The notes below the pieces were generated by a model. That model searched no databases and was not told where the DNA came from. It saw only the letters and a list, made by a program, of their open reading frames with translations. The translations under genes and the position numbers were made by a program. A stretch of 64,000 nt of DNA, taken from NCBI GenBank assembly GCA_016868295.1, contig VGHJ01000006.1, positions 21,816 to 85,815 of the forward strand, written 5' to 3'. Each line of letters opens with the position of its first letter. Within the stretch, counting starts at the first letter, position 1. Of this stretch, positions 49,970-57,478 are shown in pieces. Source of the stretch: Betaproteobacteria bacterium. Lineage in GTDB: Bacteria > Pseudomonadota > Gammaproteobacteria > Burkholderiales > Rhodocyclaceae.

Positions 49970-50824
49970 ATGAACGTAACGGGAAAACGGCTCGAGGTGA
50001 CGGACCACAACCGTGACAGCGCGGGCATGACGTATGTCTATCCGGTGCTGTCGCGGCGCGCTGGCGGCGTATCCATTGGCATCAACCTGAACCCCAACAA
50101 CGCATGCAACTGGCGCTGCATCTATTGCCAGGTGCCCGGCTTGCGACGTGGTTCGGCGCCAAGGATCGACCTGGCCCTTCTGGAGCGGGAACTGGACAGC
50201 TTCATTGAGGGCGTGCAGCAGGGCGATTTCATGGCTGCGCGCGTGCCGGAAGGAGCCAGGCGGATTGCCGATGTCGCCTTTTCCGGCAACGGCGAGCCGA
50301 CTTCTGCCGCTTCGTTTCCTCAGGCGATAGAGATAGTCGGCAAGGTGTTGCGCGCGCACTGTCTGGAGGGCGGCGTGAAGATCCGTCTGATCACCAATGG
50401 CAGCCAGTTCGGAAGTTCGAGGGTGCAGGAGGGCGTCCGTCGGCTGGGCGAACTGGGCGGCGAAGTCTGGTTCAAAGTCGACGCCGGAACGAGGGAAGGC
50501 TTCCGGCGGATCAATGGCGCGGACCTGGCGCCTGAAGCGGTGATGCGCAACCTGAGGAGGAGCGCATCGCTGTGCACCACCTGGGTGCAAACCTGCCTGT
50601 TTGCGCTGGACGGGCTGCCTCCCGGCGACGTGGAACTGGCAGCGTACCTCTCGCTGCTTTGCCAGGCCGGCATCGGCAAGCTGGCCGGCGTGCACCTCTA
50701 CGGACTGGCGCGCCCTTCGATGCAGGCGGAGGCGCCGCGGCTCTCTCGCCTGCCTCCGGAGAGGATGGAGGAAATCGCCTGCCGGCTCAGGAATGCCGGG
50801 CTGACCGTTCATGTCAGCCCGTGA
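49970..50824 (+). CDS. radical SAM protein of unknown function
   Basis: A 284-residue radical SAM enzyme. The 4Fe-4S motif is CNWRCIYC (Cys46, Cys50, Cys53), the canonical CxxxCxxC; the SAM-binding GGE-like segment is VAFSGNGEPTSA, and KIRLITNGSQF and GGEVWFKVDAGT are later core strands. The N-terminal TYVYPVLSRRAGGVSIGINLN fits a radical SAM group that I cannot name more precisely. It is not QueE: QueE is smaller and lacks this block, although queD is divergent next door (60 bases apart). Substrate unknown. Confidence 0.85.
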   Translation: MNVTGKRLEVTDHNRDSAGMTYVYPVLSRRAGGVSIGINLNPNNACNWRCIYCQVPGLRRGSAPRIDLALLERELDSFIEGVQQGDFMAARVPEGARRIADVAFSGNGEPTSAASFPQAIEIVGKVLRAHCLEGGVKIRLITNGSQFGSSRVQEGVRRLGELGGEVWFKVDAGTREGFRRINGADLAPEAVMRNLRRSASLCTTWVQTCLFALDGLPPGDVELAAYLSLLCQAGIGKLAGVHLYGLARPSMQAEAPRLSRLPPERMEEIACRLRNAGLTVHVSP

Positions 50825-50829
50825 CGCGC

Positions 50830-51120
50830 TCAGCCCTTGCGGGACCTGCCCTTGGCGGCTTTCTTGAGCGCCTTGAACTGCTCCGGATCGTTCGACTTCA
50901 GATATTCGATGACTTCCCAGTCGTCCCGCTTGATCTTGCCGATGTCGATTTGCTCGACATGAACCAGGCGGAGAAGCTGCTGCACGGGGCGGGGCATGTT
51001 GCGGCCGCTTTCGTAGCGCGACCCGCCGCTTTGGGTGACGCCGATCCTGGACCAGAATTGTTGCTGGTTGAGCCCCAGCTTGCGCCGGATTTCACGTGCG
51101 TCGATAGTGTCGGTTTTCAT
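50830..51120 (-). CDS. Xre-family helix-turn-helix regulator
   Basis: A 96-residue DNA-binding protein. IRRKLGLNQQQFWSRIGVTQSGGSRYESG is a clear Cro/CI-type HTH, followed by PRPVQQLLRLVHVEQIDI and a basic tail (KKAAKGRSRKG). The stop is 5 bases from the convergent radical SAM gene. Its ATG sits inside the 12-bp palindrome CATAATATTATG (51118-51129), and a perfect inverted repeat overlaps a plausible promoter further upstream, so autoregulation is likely. Targets are unknown. No toxin partner is adjacent, so it does not look like an antitoxin. Confidence 0.88.
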   Translation of the reverse strand: MKTDTIDAREIRRKLGLNQQQFWSRIGVTQSGGSRYESGRNMPRPVQQLLRLVHVEQIDIGKIKRDDWEVIEYLKSNDPEQFKALKKAAKGRSRKG

Positions 51121-51305
51121 AATATTATGCCGTCCTGATAATCAGTTATTCGAGGTCTAAAAAATTAGCGAAGCCATTCACACTATAACTAAGGTTATAG
51201 CATTCCGCTAAGTAGGGATTACCCTATCAACATACAAGGTTGGCATAACCCGGGCATAACCCGGGCCTGCGTCAGGGGCATTGCCGTCGCCTGTCTGCCA
51301 ATAAC
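51118..51305. promoter_or_regulatory. AT-rich control region with ATAAC motifs between the Xre gene and lysC
   Basis: This 250-base intergenic region is much more AT-rich than its surroundings. It holds the palindrome CATAATATTATG (51118-51129), the perfect inverted repeat CTATAAC-TAAG-GTTATAG (51183-51200), and two tandem copies of GCATAACCCGG (51243-51264). The pentamer ATAAC or its complement occurs six times (51145, 51185, 51194, 51245, 51256, 51301). A possible minus-strand -10, TATAGT (51187-51182), overlaps the inverted repeat. On the plus strand TAAAAT at 51331-51336 could be the lysC -10. Protein binding is inferred, not shown. Confidence 0.5.
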
Positions 51306-51370
51306 TTATGGTGCTGGCCGCGAATTCGGGTAAAATCCGCAGCTTTTCAAAGCACTAGAAGCTGCAATCC

Positions 51371-52609
51371 ATGGCACTCATCGTTCAGAAATACGGCGGT
51401 ACCTCAGTCGGCAATCCGGAACGGATCAAGAACGTCGCTCGTCGCGTCGCCAGCTGGCAGGCCAAGGGGCACCGGGTTGTGGTGGTCGTGTCGGCCATGA
51501 GCGGGGAAACCAACCGCCTCATCGCGCTGGCCAAGGAGGTCCAGGCCCATCCGGATTCGCGCGAGCTCGACGTCATCGCATCGACCGGCGAGCAGGTGAC
51601 GATCGGGCTGCTGGCCATGGCGCTGATGGACGTCGGCGTGAAGGCGCGGAGCTACACCGGCGGCCAGGTGCGCGTGCTGACCGACAGCGCCTTCACCAAG
51701 GCACGCATCGTCAGCATCGACGAGAGCAACATCCGGCGCGACCTCGACGAGGGCTGCGTGGTGGTGGTGGCCGGATTCCAGGGTGTGGACGAGGGGGGCA
51801 ATATCACCACGCTCGGCCGCGGCGGCTCCGATACCTCTGCCGTGGCGATCGCCGCGGCGCTGAAGGCCGACGAGTGCCAGATATACACCGACGTCGATGG
51901 CGTCTACACCACCGATCCGCGCATCGTGCCCGAGGCGCGCCGGCTGGAGACGATCACCTTCGAGGAGATGCTGGAGATGGCCAGCCTCGGCTCCAAGGTG
52001 CTGCAGATCCGCTCGGTGGAGTTCGCCGGCAAGTACAAGGTCAAGTTGCGCGTCCTCTCCAGCCTGGAGGAATTGGGCCAGGAAAGCCCCGGCACGCTGA
52101 TCACTTTCGAGGAAGACATCAAGATGGAACAACCGATCATTTCCGGCATCGCCTTCAACCGCGACGAAGCCAAGCTTACCGTGCTCGGCGTGCCCGACCG
52201 CCCCGGCATCGCCTACCAGATTCTCGGCCCGGTGGCCGAGGCCAACATCGACGTCGACATGATCATCCAGAACGTCGGCCACGACGGCTCGACGGACTTT
52301 TCCTTCACCGTGCCGCGCGGCGAATTCGCCAAGGCCACCGCCATCCTCGAGCAGGTCAAGGGACACATCGGCGCGCGCCAGATCACGGGCGACAACAAGA
52401 TCGCCAAGGTGTCGGTGGTCGGTGTCGGCATGCGTTCCCACGTCGGCATCGCCAGCAAGATGTTCCGTACGCTGGCCGAGGAAGGCATCAACATCCAGAT
52501 GATTTCCACCTCGGAGATCAAGATCTCGGTGGTCATCGACGAGAAGTACCTGGAACTGGCCGTACGCGTGCTGCACAAGGCGTTCGAACTGGATCAAGTG
52601 CCGGCTTGA
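51371..52609 (+). CDS. lysC: aspartate kinase
   Basis: Phosphorylates aspartate, the entry to lysine, methionine and threonine synthesis. It has 412 residues, the monofunctional type. The kinase domain starts [19 protein letters not shown] and includes [16 protein letters not shown]; two C-terminal ACT domains (about 265-330 and 345-405) carry [15 protein letters not shown] and [19 protein letters not shown] motifs for feedback control. An internal in-frame start for a beta subunit, as in some bacteria, is possible but not evident. Two tRNA genes follow. Confidence 0.96.
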   Translation: MALIVQKYGGTSVGNPERIKNVARRVASWQAKGHRVVVVVSAMSGETNRLIALAKEVQAHPDSRELDVIASTGEQVTIGLLAMALMDVGVKARSYTGGQVRVLTDSAFTKARIVSIDESNIRRDLDEGCVVVVAGFQGVDEGGNITTLGRGGSDTSAVAIAAALKADECQIYTDVDGVYTTDPRIVPEARRLETITFEEMLEMASLGSKVLQIRSVEFAGKYKVKLRVLSSLEELGQESPGTLITFEEDIKMEQPIISGIAFNRDEAKLTVLGVPDRPGIAYQILGPVAEANIDVDMIIQNVGHDGSTDFSFTVPRGEFAKATAILEQVKGHIGARQITGDNKIAKVSVVGVGMRSHVGIASKMFRTLAEEGINIQMISTSEIKISVVIDEKYLELAVRVLHKAFELDQVPA

Positions 52610-52657
52610 GCGGTTTGACCGGCCAGAGCGAAAGCGGTAAGATCGCCAGCCGTTTTC

Positions 52658-52751
52658 GGAGAGATGGCCGAGTGGTCGAAGGCGCTCCCCTGCTAAGGGA
52701 GTATGCGGGCTTAAACCTGCATCGAGGGTTCGAATCCCTCTCTCTCCGCCA
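52658..52751 (+). tRNA. tRNA-Ser (anticodon GCT)
   Basis: A 94-base type II tRNA with encoded CCA. Acceptor GGAGAGA pairs with TCTCTCC (52741-52747), discriminator G; anticodon stem CTCCC/GGGAG encloses CTGCTAA; long variable arm. Confidence 0.97.
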
Positions 52752-52777
52752 GAGTTTGTTATAATTCAAGCCTCAAC

Positions 52778-52854
52778 GCGCCCGTAGCTCAGCTGGATAG
52801 AGTACTTGGCTACGAACCAAGGGGTCAGGAGTTCGAATCTCTTCGGGCGCGCCA
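52778..52854 (+). tRNA. tRNA-Arg (anticodon ACG)
   Basis: A 77-base cloverleaf with encoded CCA. Acceptor GCGCCCG pairs with CGGGCGC (52844-52850); anticodon stem CTTGG/CCAAG encloses CTACGAA. The wobble A is normally edited to inosine by TadA. A perfect -10 box TATAAT lies at 52760-52765, so it may have its own promoter, though no good -35 is seen. Confidence 0.97.
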
Positions 52855-52862
52855 GCATCATC

Positions 52863-52896
52863 AAGGGTCTGCGATTTCGCAGGCCCTTTTCTTTTG
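52863..52896 (+). terminator. terminator after tRNA-Arg
   Basis: AAGGGTCTGCG (52863-52873) pairs with CGCAGGCCCTT (52878-52888), one T-G wobble, around ATTT, followed by a T-rich tail. Confidence 0.85.
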
Positions 52897-52957
52897 CCTC
52901 GGGCATCGCCGAGTTGGGATAGGATGCAGGCTTCATTGTCTGGGGGGAGAGTGCGCC

Positions 52958-53503
52958 ATCGTCACGAATCGGATCCGGCTGTTTCTGGCAGGGGTGCTTG
53001 CGCTGTTCATCGCGGCCAACGCAGCAGCGGCGTCGCGCGAGGAGATCAACGCCGAGGTACGCCAGGCGATGAAGGAATTTCGCAAGCACACCAGCGCCGG
53101 CTACGAGCTGTCGCAGAAGGCGGCCGGCGTGCTGGTGTTTCCCAGCGTGGTGAAGGCCGGCATCGGCGTCGGCGGCGAGTATGGCGAGGGCGCGCTCCTC
53201 ATCGGCGGCAAGCCGGTGGCGTACTACAACATCGCGGCCGCCTCCATCGGCCTGCAACTGGGCGCGCAGGCGCGCAGCGAGATCATCCTCTTCATGACCG
53301 AAAGCGCCCTGTCGAAATTCCGCGGCAGCGAAGGCTGGAAGGCGGGCGTGGATGGCAGCATCGCGCTCGTCACGGTCGGCACGGGTGGATCGATCGACAC
53401 GGAAACGGCGCAGAAGCCGATCATCGGCTTCATCTTCTCGAACAAGGGGCTGATGGCCAACCTGACGTTCGAAGGCTCGAAGATCACCAAGATCGACAGG
53501 TGA
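52958..53503 (+). CDS. YSC84/SYLF-domain exported protein (probable AUC start)
   Basis: Predicted lipid-binding periplasmic protein of the YSC84/SYLF family, 181 residues from ATC 52958. The body shows VLVFPSVVKAGIGVGGEYGEG, YYNIAAASIGLQLGAQARS and ALVTVGTGGSID, typical of the domain. There is no in-frame ATG. The GTG at 52994 would cut the signal peptide and has no good ribosome site. Starting at ATC 52958, eight bases after a GGGGGGAG Shine-Dalgarno, gives a basic n-region (TNRIR), a full hydrophobic core and an AAAAS cleavage site. An error in the G run is an alternative. The function in bacteria is not established. Confidence 0.75.
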   Translation: MVTNRIRLFLAGVLALFIAANAAAASREEINAEVRQAMKEFRKHTSAGYELSQKAAGVLVFPSVVKAGIGVGGEYGEGALLIGGKPVAYYNIAAASIGLQLGAQARSEIILFMTESALSKFRGSEGWKAGVDGSIALVTVGTGGSIDTETAQKPIIGFIFSNKGLMANLTFEGSKITKIDR

Positions 53504-53506
53504 AAG

Positions 53507-54490
53507 TCAGGCCGCCAGGGGCGGCTCGTCCATCAGCGCGACCTGCTCGCGCAGTTCAAGGATGCGGTCCTGCCAGTAGCGCTGGGTGTTGAACCAGGGG
53601 AAGGCCGCCGGAAAGGCCGGGTCGTCCCAGCGCCGCGCCAGCCAGGCCGAGTAGTGCAGCAGGCGCAGGGAACGCAGCGCCTCCACCAGGTGCAGCTCGC
53701 GCGGATCGAATTCGCAGAAATCCTCGTAGCCGGCCAGCACGTCGCCGAGCTGGCGCGTCATCTCGGCGCGTTCGCCCGAGAGCAGCATCCACAAATCCTG
53801 CACGGCCGGCCCCATGCGGCAATCGTCGAAATCCACGAAGTGCGGGCCCGCGTCGGTCCATAGCACGTTGCCGGCGTGGCAATCGCCGTGCAGGCGGATC
53901 GATGCGATAGGCCCGGCGCGATCGTAGCAGCGGCGCACGCCGTCGAGCACCTGTTCGGCGACGCTTAGCCAGGCGGCCAGCAGGTCGTCCGGCAGGAAGC
54001 GGTGTTCGAGCAGGTAATCGCGCGAGGCCTCGCCGAAGCCGGCGATATCCAGCGTGGGCCGTGCGCGAAAGGGGCGCACAGCGCCGGTGGCATGGATGCG
54101 TCCGAGGAAGCGTCCCATCCATTGCAGGGTCTCGGGTCGGTCCAACTCGGGCGCGCGGCCGCCGCGGCGGGGGAAGACGGCGAAGCGGAAACCCTGCGTA
54201 TGGTGCAGGGTGCCCGCACCGGCAAGGGCCAGCGGGGCGACGACGGGGATTTCGCGCTCGAGCAGCTCTTGCGTGAAGGCGTGCTCCTCGAGAATCGCCG
54301 CGTCGCTCCAGCGCGCCGGCCGGTAGAACTTGGCCACCACGGGCTTGTCATCGACGAGGCCGACCTGGTAGACGCGGTTCTCGTAGCTGTTGAGGGCCAG
54401 CAGGGTGCCGTCGCAGGGCAGCCCGGCGCCTTCCAGCGCATCGAGCACGGCGTCGGGCGTCAGGCTGGAATAGGGGTGGGCGGAATCCAT
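53507..54490 (-). CDS. srkA: stress response kinase A (YihE/SrkA-like Ser/Thr kinase)
   Basis: Cytoplasmic eukaryotic-like/APH-fold protein kinase, 327 residues, near the E. coli SrkA length (328). Lys54 in VVAKFYRP is the ATP-binding Lys; the catalytic loop is HGDCHAGN (201-208) and the metal motif VDFDDCRMGP. In E. coli it counters programmed death under stress. It ends 3 bases from the YSC84 gene end (convergent) and is divergent from the GNAT gene. Confidence 0.9.
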   Translation of the reverse strand: MDSAHPYSSLTPDAVLDALEGAGLPCDGTLLALNSYENRVYQVGLVDDKPVVAKFYRPARWSDAAILEEHAFTQELLEREIPVVAPLALAGAGTLHHTQGFRFAVFPRRGGRAPELDRPETLQWMGRFLGRIHATGAVRPFRARPTLDIAGFGEASRDYLLEHRFLPDDLLAAWLSVAEQVLDGVRRCYDRAGPIASIRLHGDCHAGNVLWTDAGPHFVDFDDCRMGPAVQDLWMLLSGERAEMTRQLGDVLAGYEDFCEFDPRELHLVEALRSLRLLHYSAWLARRWDDPAFPAAFPWFNTQRYWQDRILELREQVALMDEPPLAA

Positions 54491-54568
54491 CGCGGCATTG
54501 TACGATCACTCTTATGCGCTCTATCATGGGCGAAGGAAAGAAGAAGACAAAACAGAAGACCAAACGCG

Positions 54569-55096
54569 ATGTCCGATTACCCTAAAGAACTGATTCATCC
54601 CCACCATCTGTTCGACGGCAGCGAAGTCGTCATCCGGCCGATCCGCCCCGAGGACGCGCCGATCGAGCAGGATTTCGTGCGCGGGCTGTCGGAGGATTCG
54701 CGCTACAACCGCTTCATGGGCCAGTTGCGCGAACTGACTCCGCGCAAGCTGCAGTACCTGACGACGATCGATTACGACCTGCACATGGCGCTCATCGCGA
54801 CAATTCAGCGCGAAGGCCGCGAGGTGGAGATCGGCGTCGCCCGCTATGTCGTCACGCCGGGCAGCGAGAGCTGCGAGTTCGCCATCGCGGTGGACGACGC
54901 CTGGCAGGGCACCGGCGTGGCCGGCATTCTCATGCTCGAGTTGATGGCGGCGGCGCGCGGCCGCGGCCTGAAGAGCATGGTCGGCTACGTCCTGGCGAGC
55001 AACCACAAGATGCTCAAGTTCTGCCGCCAGCTCGGCTTCGAGTTCCAGCGCGATCTGGGCGAGGGCGACACCATCAACGTGGTGAAGAATCTCTAG
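54569..55096 (+). CDS. GNAT-family N-acetyltransferase
   Basis: A 175-residue GNAT enzyme. [32 protein letters not shown] resembles the C-terminal acetyltransferase domain of Pat/YfiQ lysine acetyltransferases, here as a single domain without the CoA-ligase part. The acetyl-CoA pyrophosphate loop is [13 protein letters not shown], followed by [15 protein letters not shown] purine-rich stretch precedes the ATG at 54569. It shares the palindromic stop CTAG with the endonuclease V gene on the other strand. The substrate is unknown; protein acetylation is a guess from similarity. Confidence 0.85.
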   Translation: MSDYPKELIHPHHLFDGSEVVIRPIRPEDAPIEQDFVRGLSEDSRYNRFMGQLRELTPRKLQYLTTIDYDLHMALIATIQREGREVEIGVARYVVTPGSESCEFAIAVDDAWQGTGVAGILMLELMAAARGRGLKSMVGYVLASNHKMLKFCRQLGFEFQRDLGEGDTINVVKNL

Positions 55097-55767
55097 GGTT
55101 TTTCAGAAGCCAGGCGATGCGCCCAGCGCGTCGTCTCCGGCAGCCGGTAGCGCGTCAGGCAGGCCATGACCCATGAAACGGCGGACTCCAGACCGACGCG
55201 GTGGCCGGGCGAGACGTAGAGCGGCTTGACGCCTGCCCGTGTGCGCAGCACGGCGCCGATGACTTCATCGCCATCCCTCAGCGGCACCCAGGCGCCGCGC
55301 CGGTCCGGCACGGCGTCGTGCGTGCCGACGAGGCGCGTCTTGGCGACGCCGATGGCGGGCAAATCGAGCAGCAGGCCGAGGTGGCAGGCGATGCCGAAGC
55401 GGCGCGGGTGGGCGATGCCCTGACCGTCGCAGAGGATGAGGTCGGGCGGCGTGTCGAGTTGTCGCAGCGCCGCCAGCACGGCGGGTACCTCGCGGAAGGA
55501 AAGCAGCCCCGGCACGTAGGGGAAGCGGGTGGGCTGGCGCGCGATGGCGGAGGCGGCGAGGCGCAGGGAAGGGCTGTCGAGCACCGCGACGGCGGCGCGC
55601 GTGACGGCGCCCGCATCCTCGAAGCCGACGTCCACGCCGGCGATGCGCGCGACCGGGCCGAAATCGTCGTGGCGGACGACCTTGCCGGCGAGGCGCGACT
55701 GCAGCGCCATCGCCTCCTTCGGCGTCAGGTCCCAGGCGTGCTCGATGCGGCGCCTCATCCGGCGCAA
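55093..55767 (-). CDS. nfi: endonuclease V (deoxyinosine 3' endonuclease)
   Basis: Nicks DNA near deoxyinosine, starting alternative excision repair. It has 224 residues; catalytic Asp46 (AGVDVGFED) and the Asp in [18 protein letters not shown] are present, as are the wedge-type [14 protein letters not shown] and GVAKTRLVG. The start at 55767 overlaps the upstream phosphodiesterase gene by 13 bases; a Met at 55758 is an alternative. Probably co-transcribed with that gene. Confidence 0.93.
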   Translation of the reverse strand: MRRMRRRIEHAWDLTPKEAMALQSRLAGKVVRHDDFGPVARIAGVDVGFEDAGAVTRAAVAVLDSPSLRLAASAIARQPTRFPYVPGLLSFREVPAVLAALRQLDTPPDLILCDGQGIAHPRRFGIACHLGLLLDLPAIGVAKTRLVGTHDAVPDRRGAWVPLRDGDEVIGAVLRTRAGVKPLYVSPGHRVGLESAVSWVMACLTRYRLPETTRWAHRLASEKP

Positions 55768-56924
55768 TCCGTGACGACGAGCGGGACGATCATCTCCTCT
55801 TCGCTGATGCCAGCATGCACGCCGAGCTGGCGGTAGCGCCTTTCCCCTTCAACCCAGTCGAGCAGGGTCCAGTTTTCCCGCATCACGAGCACGTAGTCGC
55901 CGATGCGTGCGGCGAGGCGCGGATCCGGCGTGCCCGGGCCGAACCAGCCCTGGGCAACAAGTTCCTCGGCGCGGTAGCAGTCGGCGCGACCCTCCAGGGC
56001 CCTGGCCGCCTCGGACTCGAAGCGCGCGGCCTGTCCGGGCTTGACATAGCAGTAGGCGACGCGCCGCTCGCCGCACAGCGGCCGTGCCAGCGTCGCCGCG
56101 AGTTCGCCGTGTTCGGCGAGATCGATCTGCCGCTCGGGCGGCGAGTCGACGAAGCCGTGGTCGGCGCAGGCAATGAGCAGCGTGTCGCTGCCGGCCAGCG
56201 CGTCGAGGCAGGCGCCGAAGGCGCGGTCCAGTTCGGCGAAGCGGCGTGCCACCTGGTCGCTGCCGATGCCGTGTATATGGGCGAGCGAATCGAGCTCGGA
56301 AAAATAGGCATGGGTGTAGGTGGGTTCCTCGGCCTGCCGCACGACGCGGACGATGGCGCCGAACAACTCCTCGATCGTGGCGTAGGCGATCACCTGCGCG
56401 CCGGCGCTGTGGTAGCGGTTGAAGGGCGAGTCGGCGATCTCGCGCGGCGAGACGAACGTGGCGGTGCGGTCGATGCGTCGGGCGAAAGGCCGGTGCCCGA
56501 AGAGCCGCGCGGGCCATTCCTCCGGCGGCAGGTCGATGCGTTCGGCGCCGCGCGGCCGCAGCGGCAGCACGGCGGCGATGGCGCCGAGCTCGGCGAAATA
56601 CATGTGCCAGCCGGTCAGCGCGTGCTGCTGCGGCGCGAGGCCGCTGAGAAAGGTCGTGACGGCGCTGGCGGTGGTGGACGGAAAGACCGAGGTGATGCCG
56701 CCCCGCAGATGTGTCCGCAGGTGGCCGCCCGTGCCGTGACGCTGCAGGTAGCGGTAGCCGAGGCCGTCTATGACGAGCAGCACGATGTGACGCGCCGTGC
56801 CGCGGAGGCTGACTTTTTCCCCGCGCAGGGGCGCATAGGGGAGCGACTGCGAGGCGCCGCAGGCATCGCCGAGCGAGCGCATCAGGTTGGCGATGCTGCC
56901 GCCCGAGTAGTCGGGAAGCGTCAC
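55755..56924 (-). CDS. alkaline phosphatase-superfamily protein (type I phosphodiesterase/pyrophosphatase)
   Basis: A 389-residue soluble protein without a signal peptide. [12 protein letters not shown] gives a metal-binding Asp, [20 protein letters not shown] the probable Thr nucleophile region, DSLAHIHG the second metal-site Asp/His, and CADHGF the later Asp-His pair, the usual order in the superfamily. Substrate unknown; relatives cleave nucleotide pyrophosphates or phosphonoacetate. Overlaps endonuclease V by 13 bases, so the two may share a message. Confidence 0.85.
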   Translation of the reverse strand: MTLPDYSGGSIANLMRSLGDACGASQSLPYAPLRGEKVSLRGTARHIVLLVIDGLGYRYLQRHGTGGHLRTHLRGGITSVFPSTTASAVTTFLSGLAPQQHALTGWHMYFAELGAIAAVLPLRPRGAERIDLPPEEWPARLFGHRPFARRIDRTATFVSPREIADSPFNRYHSAGAQVIAYATIEELFGAIVRVVRQAEEPTYTHAYFSELDSLAHIHGIGSDQVARRFAELDRAFGACLDALAGSDTLLIACADHGFVDSPPERQIDLAEHGELAATLARPLCGERRVAYCYVKPGQAARFESEAARALEGRADCYRAEELVAQGWFGPGTPDPRLAARIGDYVLVMRENWTLLDWVEGERRYRQLGVHAGISEEEMIVPLVVTDCAG

Positions 56925-56974
56925 TGATGCTTCCGGCAGGTGCCGATCAGTCCGGCATGCGCGGCGTGGCGGGT

Positions 56975-57256
56975 TCAGTGGTCCTCGATGTGCGGACGGC
57001 CTTCTTCCGCCGGCACGCCGGTGTCCGGATCGATCCAGTCGGAGATGCCCAACTCGTCCTCGGCCTGGGCCAGCGTCTCGCCCGGTTCGAAATCGGACTC
57101 GTCGCTGTATTCCATGTCCTCCGTCGCTTCGAGCAGCGTGGGAAAGGGACCGTACTCCTCGCCGCTTTCCTTGTCCTGCCAGTAGAAGCCGTCCGGTCTT
57201 TCGATGACCCGGGTGCGGTCGTAGGCCGCGGGGGTGGCGGGAATGTTCTTGGGCAT
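56975..57256 (-). CDS. small acidic conserved hypothetical protein
   Basis: A 93-residue protein of unknown function. MPKNIPATPAAYDRTRVIERPDG leads to GFYWQDKESGEEYGPFPTL and a very acidic C-terminal half (EATEDMEYSDESDFEPGE, GISDWIDPDTGVPAEEG). Good Shine-Dalgarno GGAGAG upstream of ATG 57256. No transmembrane segment or known motif. The much longer open frame on the same strand is a shadow of the protease gene and should be ignored. 51 bases upstream of the phosphodiesterase gene, same strand. Confidence 0.8.
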   Translation of the reverse strand: MPKNIPATPAAYDRTRVIERPDGFYWQDKESGEEYGPFPTLLEATEDMEYSDESDFEPGETLAQAEDELGISDWIDPDTGVPAEEGRPHIEDH

Positions 57257-57432
57257 GTTCTCTCTCCTTCCTGCAGAGACGGGTTCATCATGAACCAATT
57301 CTGAACGAAAAGCTATGGCGTTTCGTCGGTGCGTTCGTTGACCGGAGTCAACCCTGGCACCTGAAGACGTTAACGGTCGCCGGCGAGCAAACCTGAATCC
57401 TTGTGCGACGGTGCCGCGGGCGCTATAGTTGT

Positions 57433-57446
57433 TTCGAAAATTCGAA
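57433..57446. promoter_or_regulatory. TTCGAA-AA-TTCGAA repeat upstream of the Lon-like gene
   Basis: Two copies of the palindrome TTCGAA separated by AA, 33 bases before the ATG and just after TATAGT (57424-57429), a possible -10. The position suits a repressor site, but no regulator is known. Confidence 0.35.
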
Positions 57447-57478
57447 TATTTACAGACAACATCTCCAGACGAATCGGA

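Noticed and set aside
50830..51120. Xre protein as the antitoxin of a toxin-antitoxin pair
   Set aside because: No small toxin gene lies beside it. The neighbours are a radical SAM enzyme and lysC, so a plain regulator is more likely.
51243..51264. Tandem 11-bp repeat as a possible CRISPR or iteron array
   Set aside because: Only two copies exist, without spacers or replication genes. It fits a regulatory site better.
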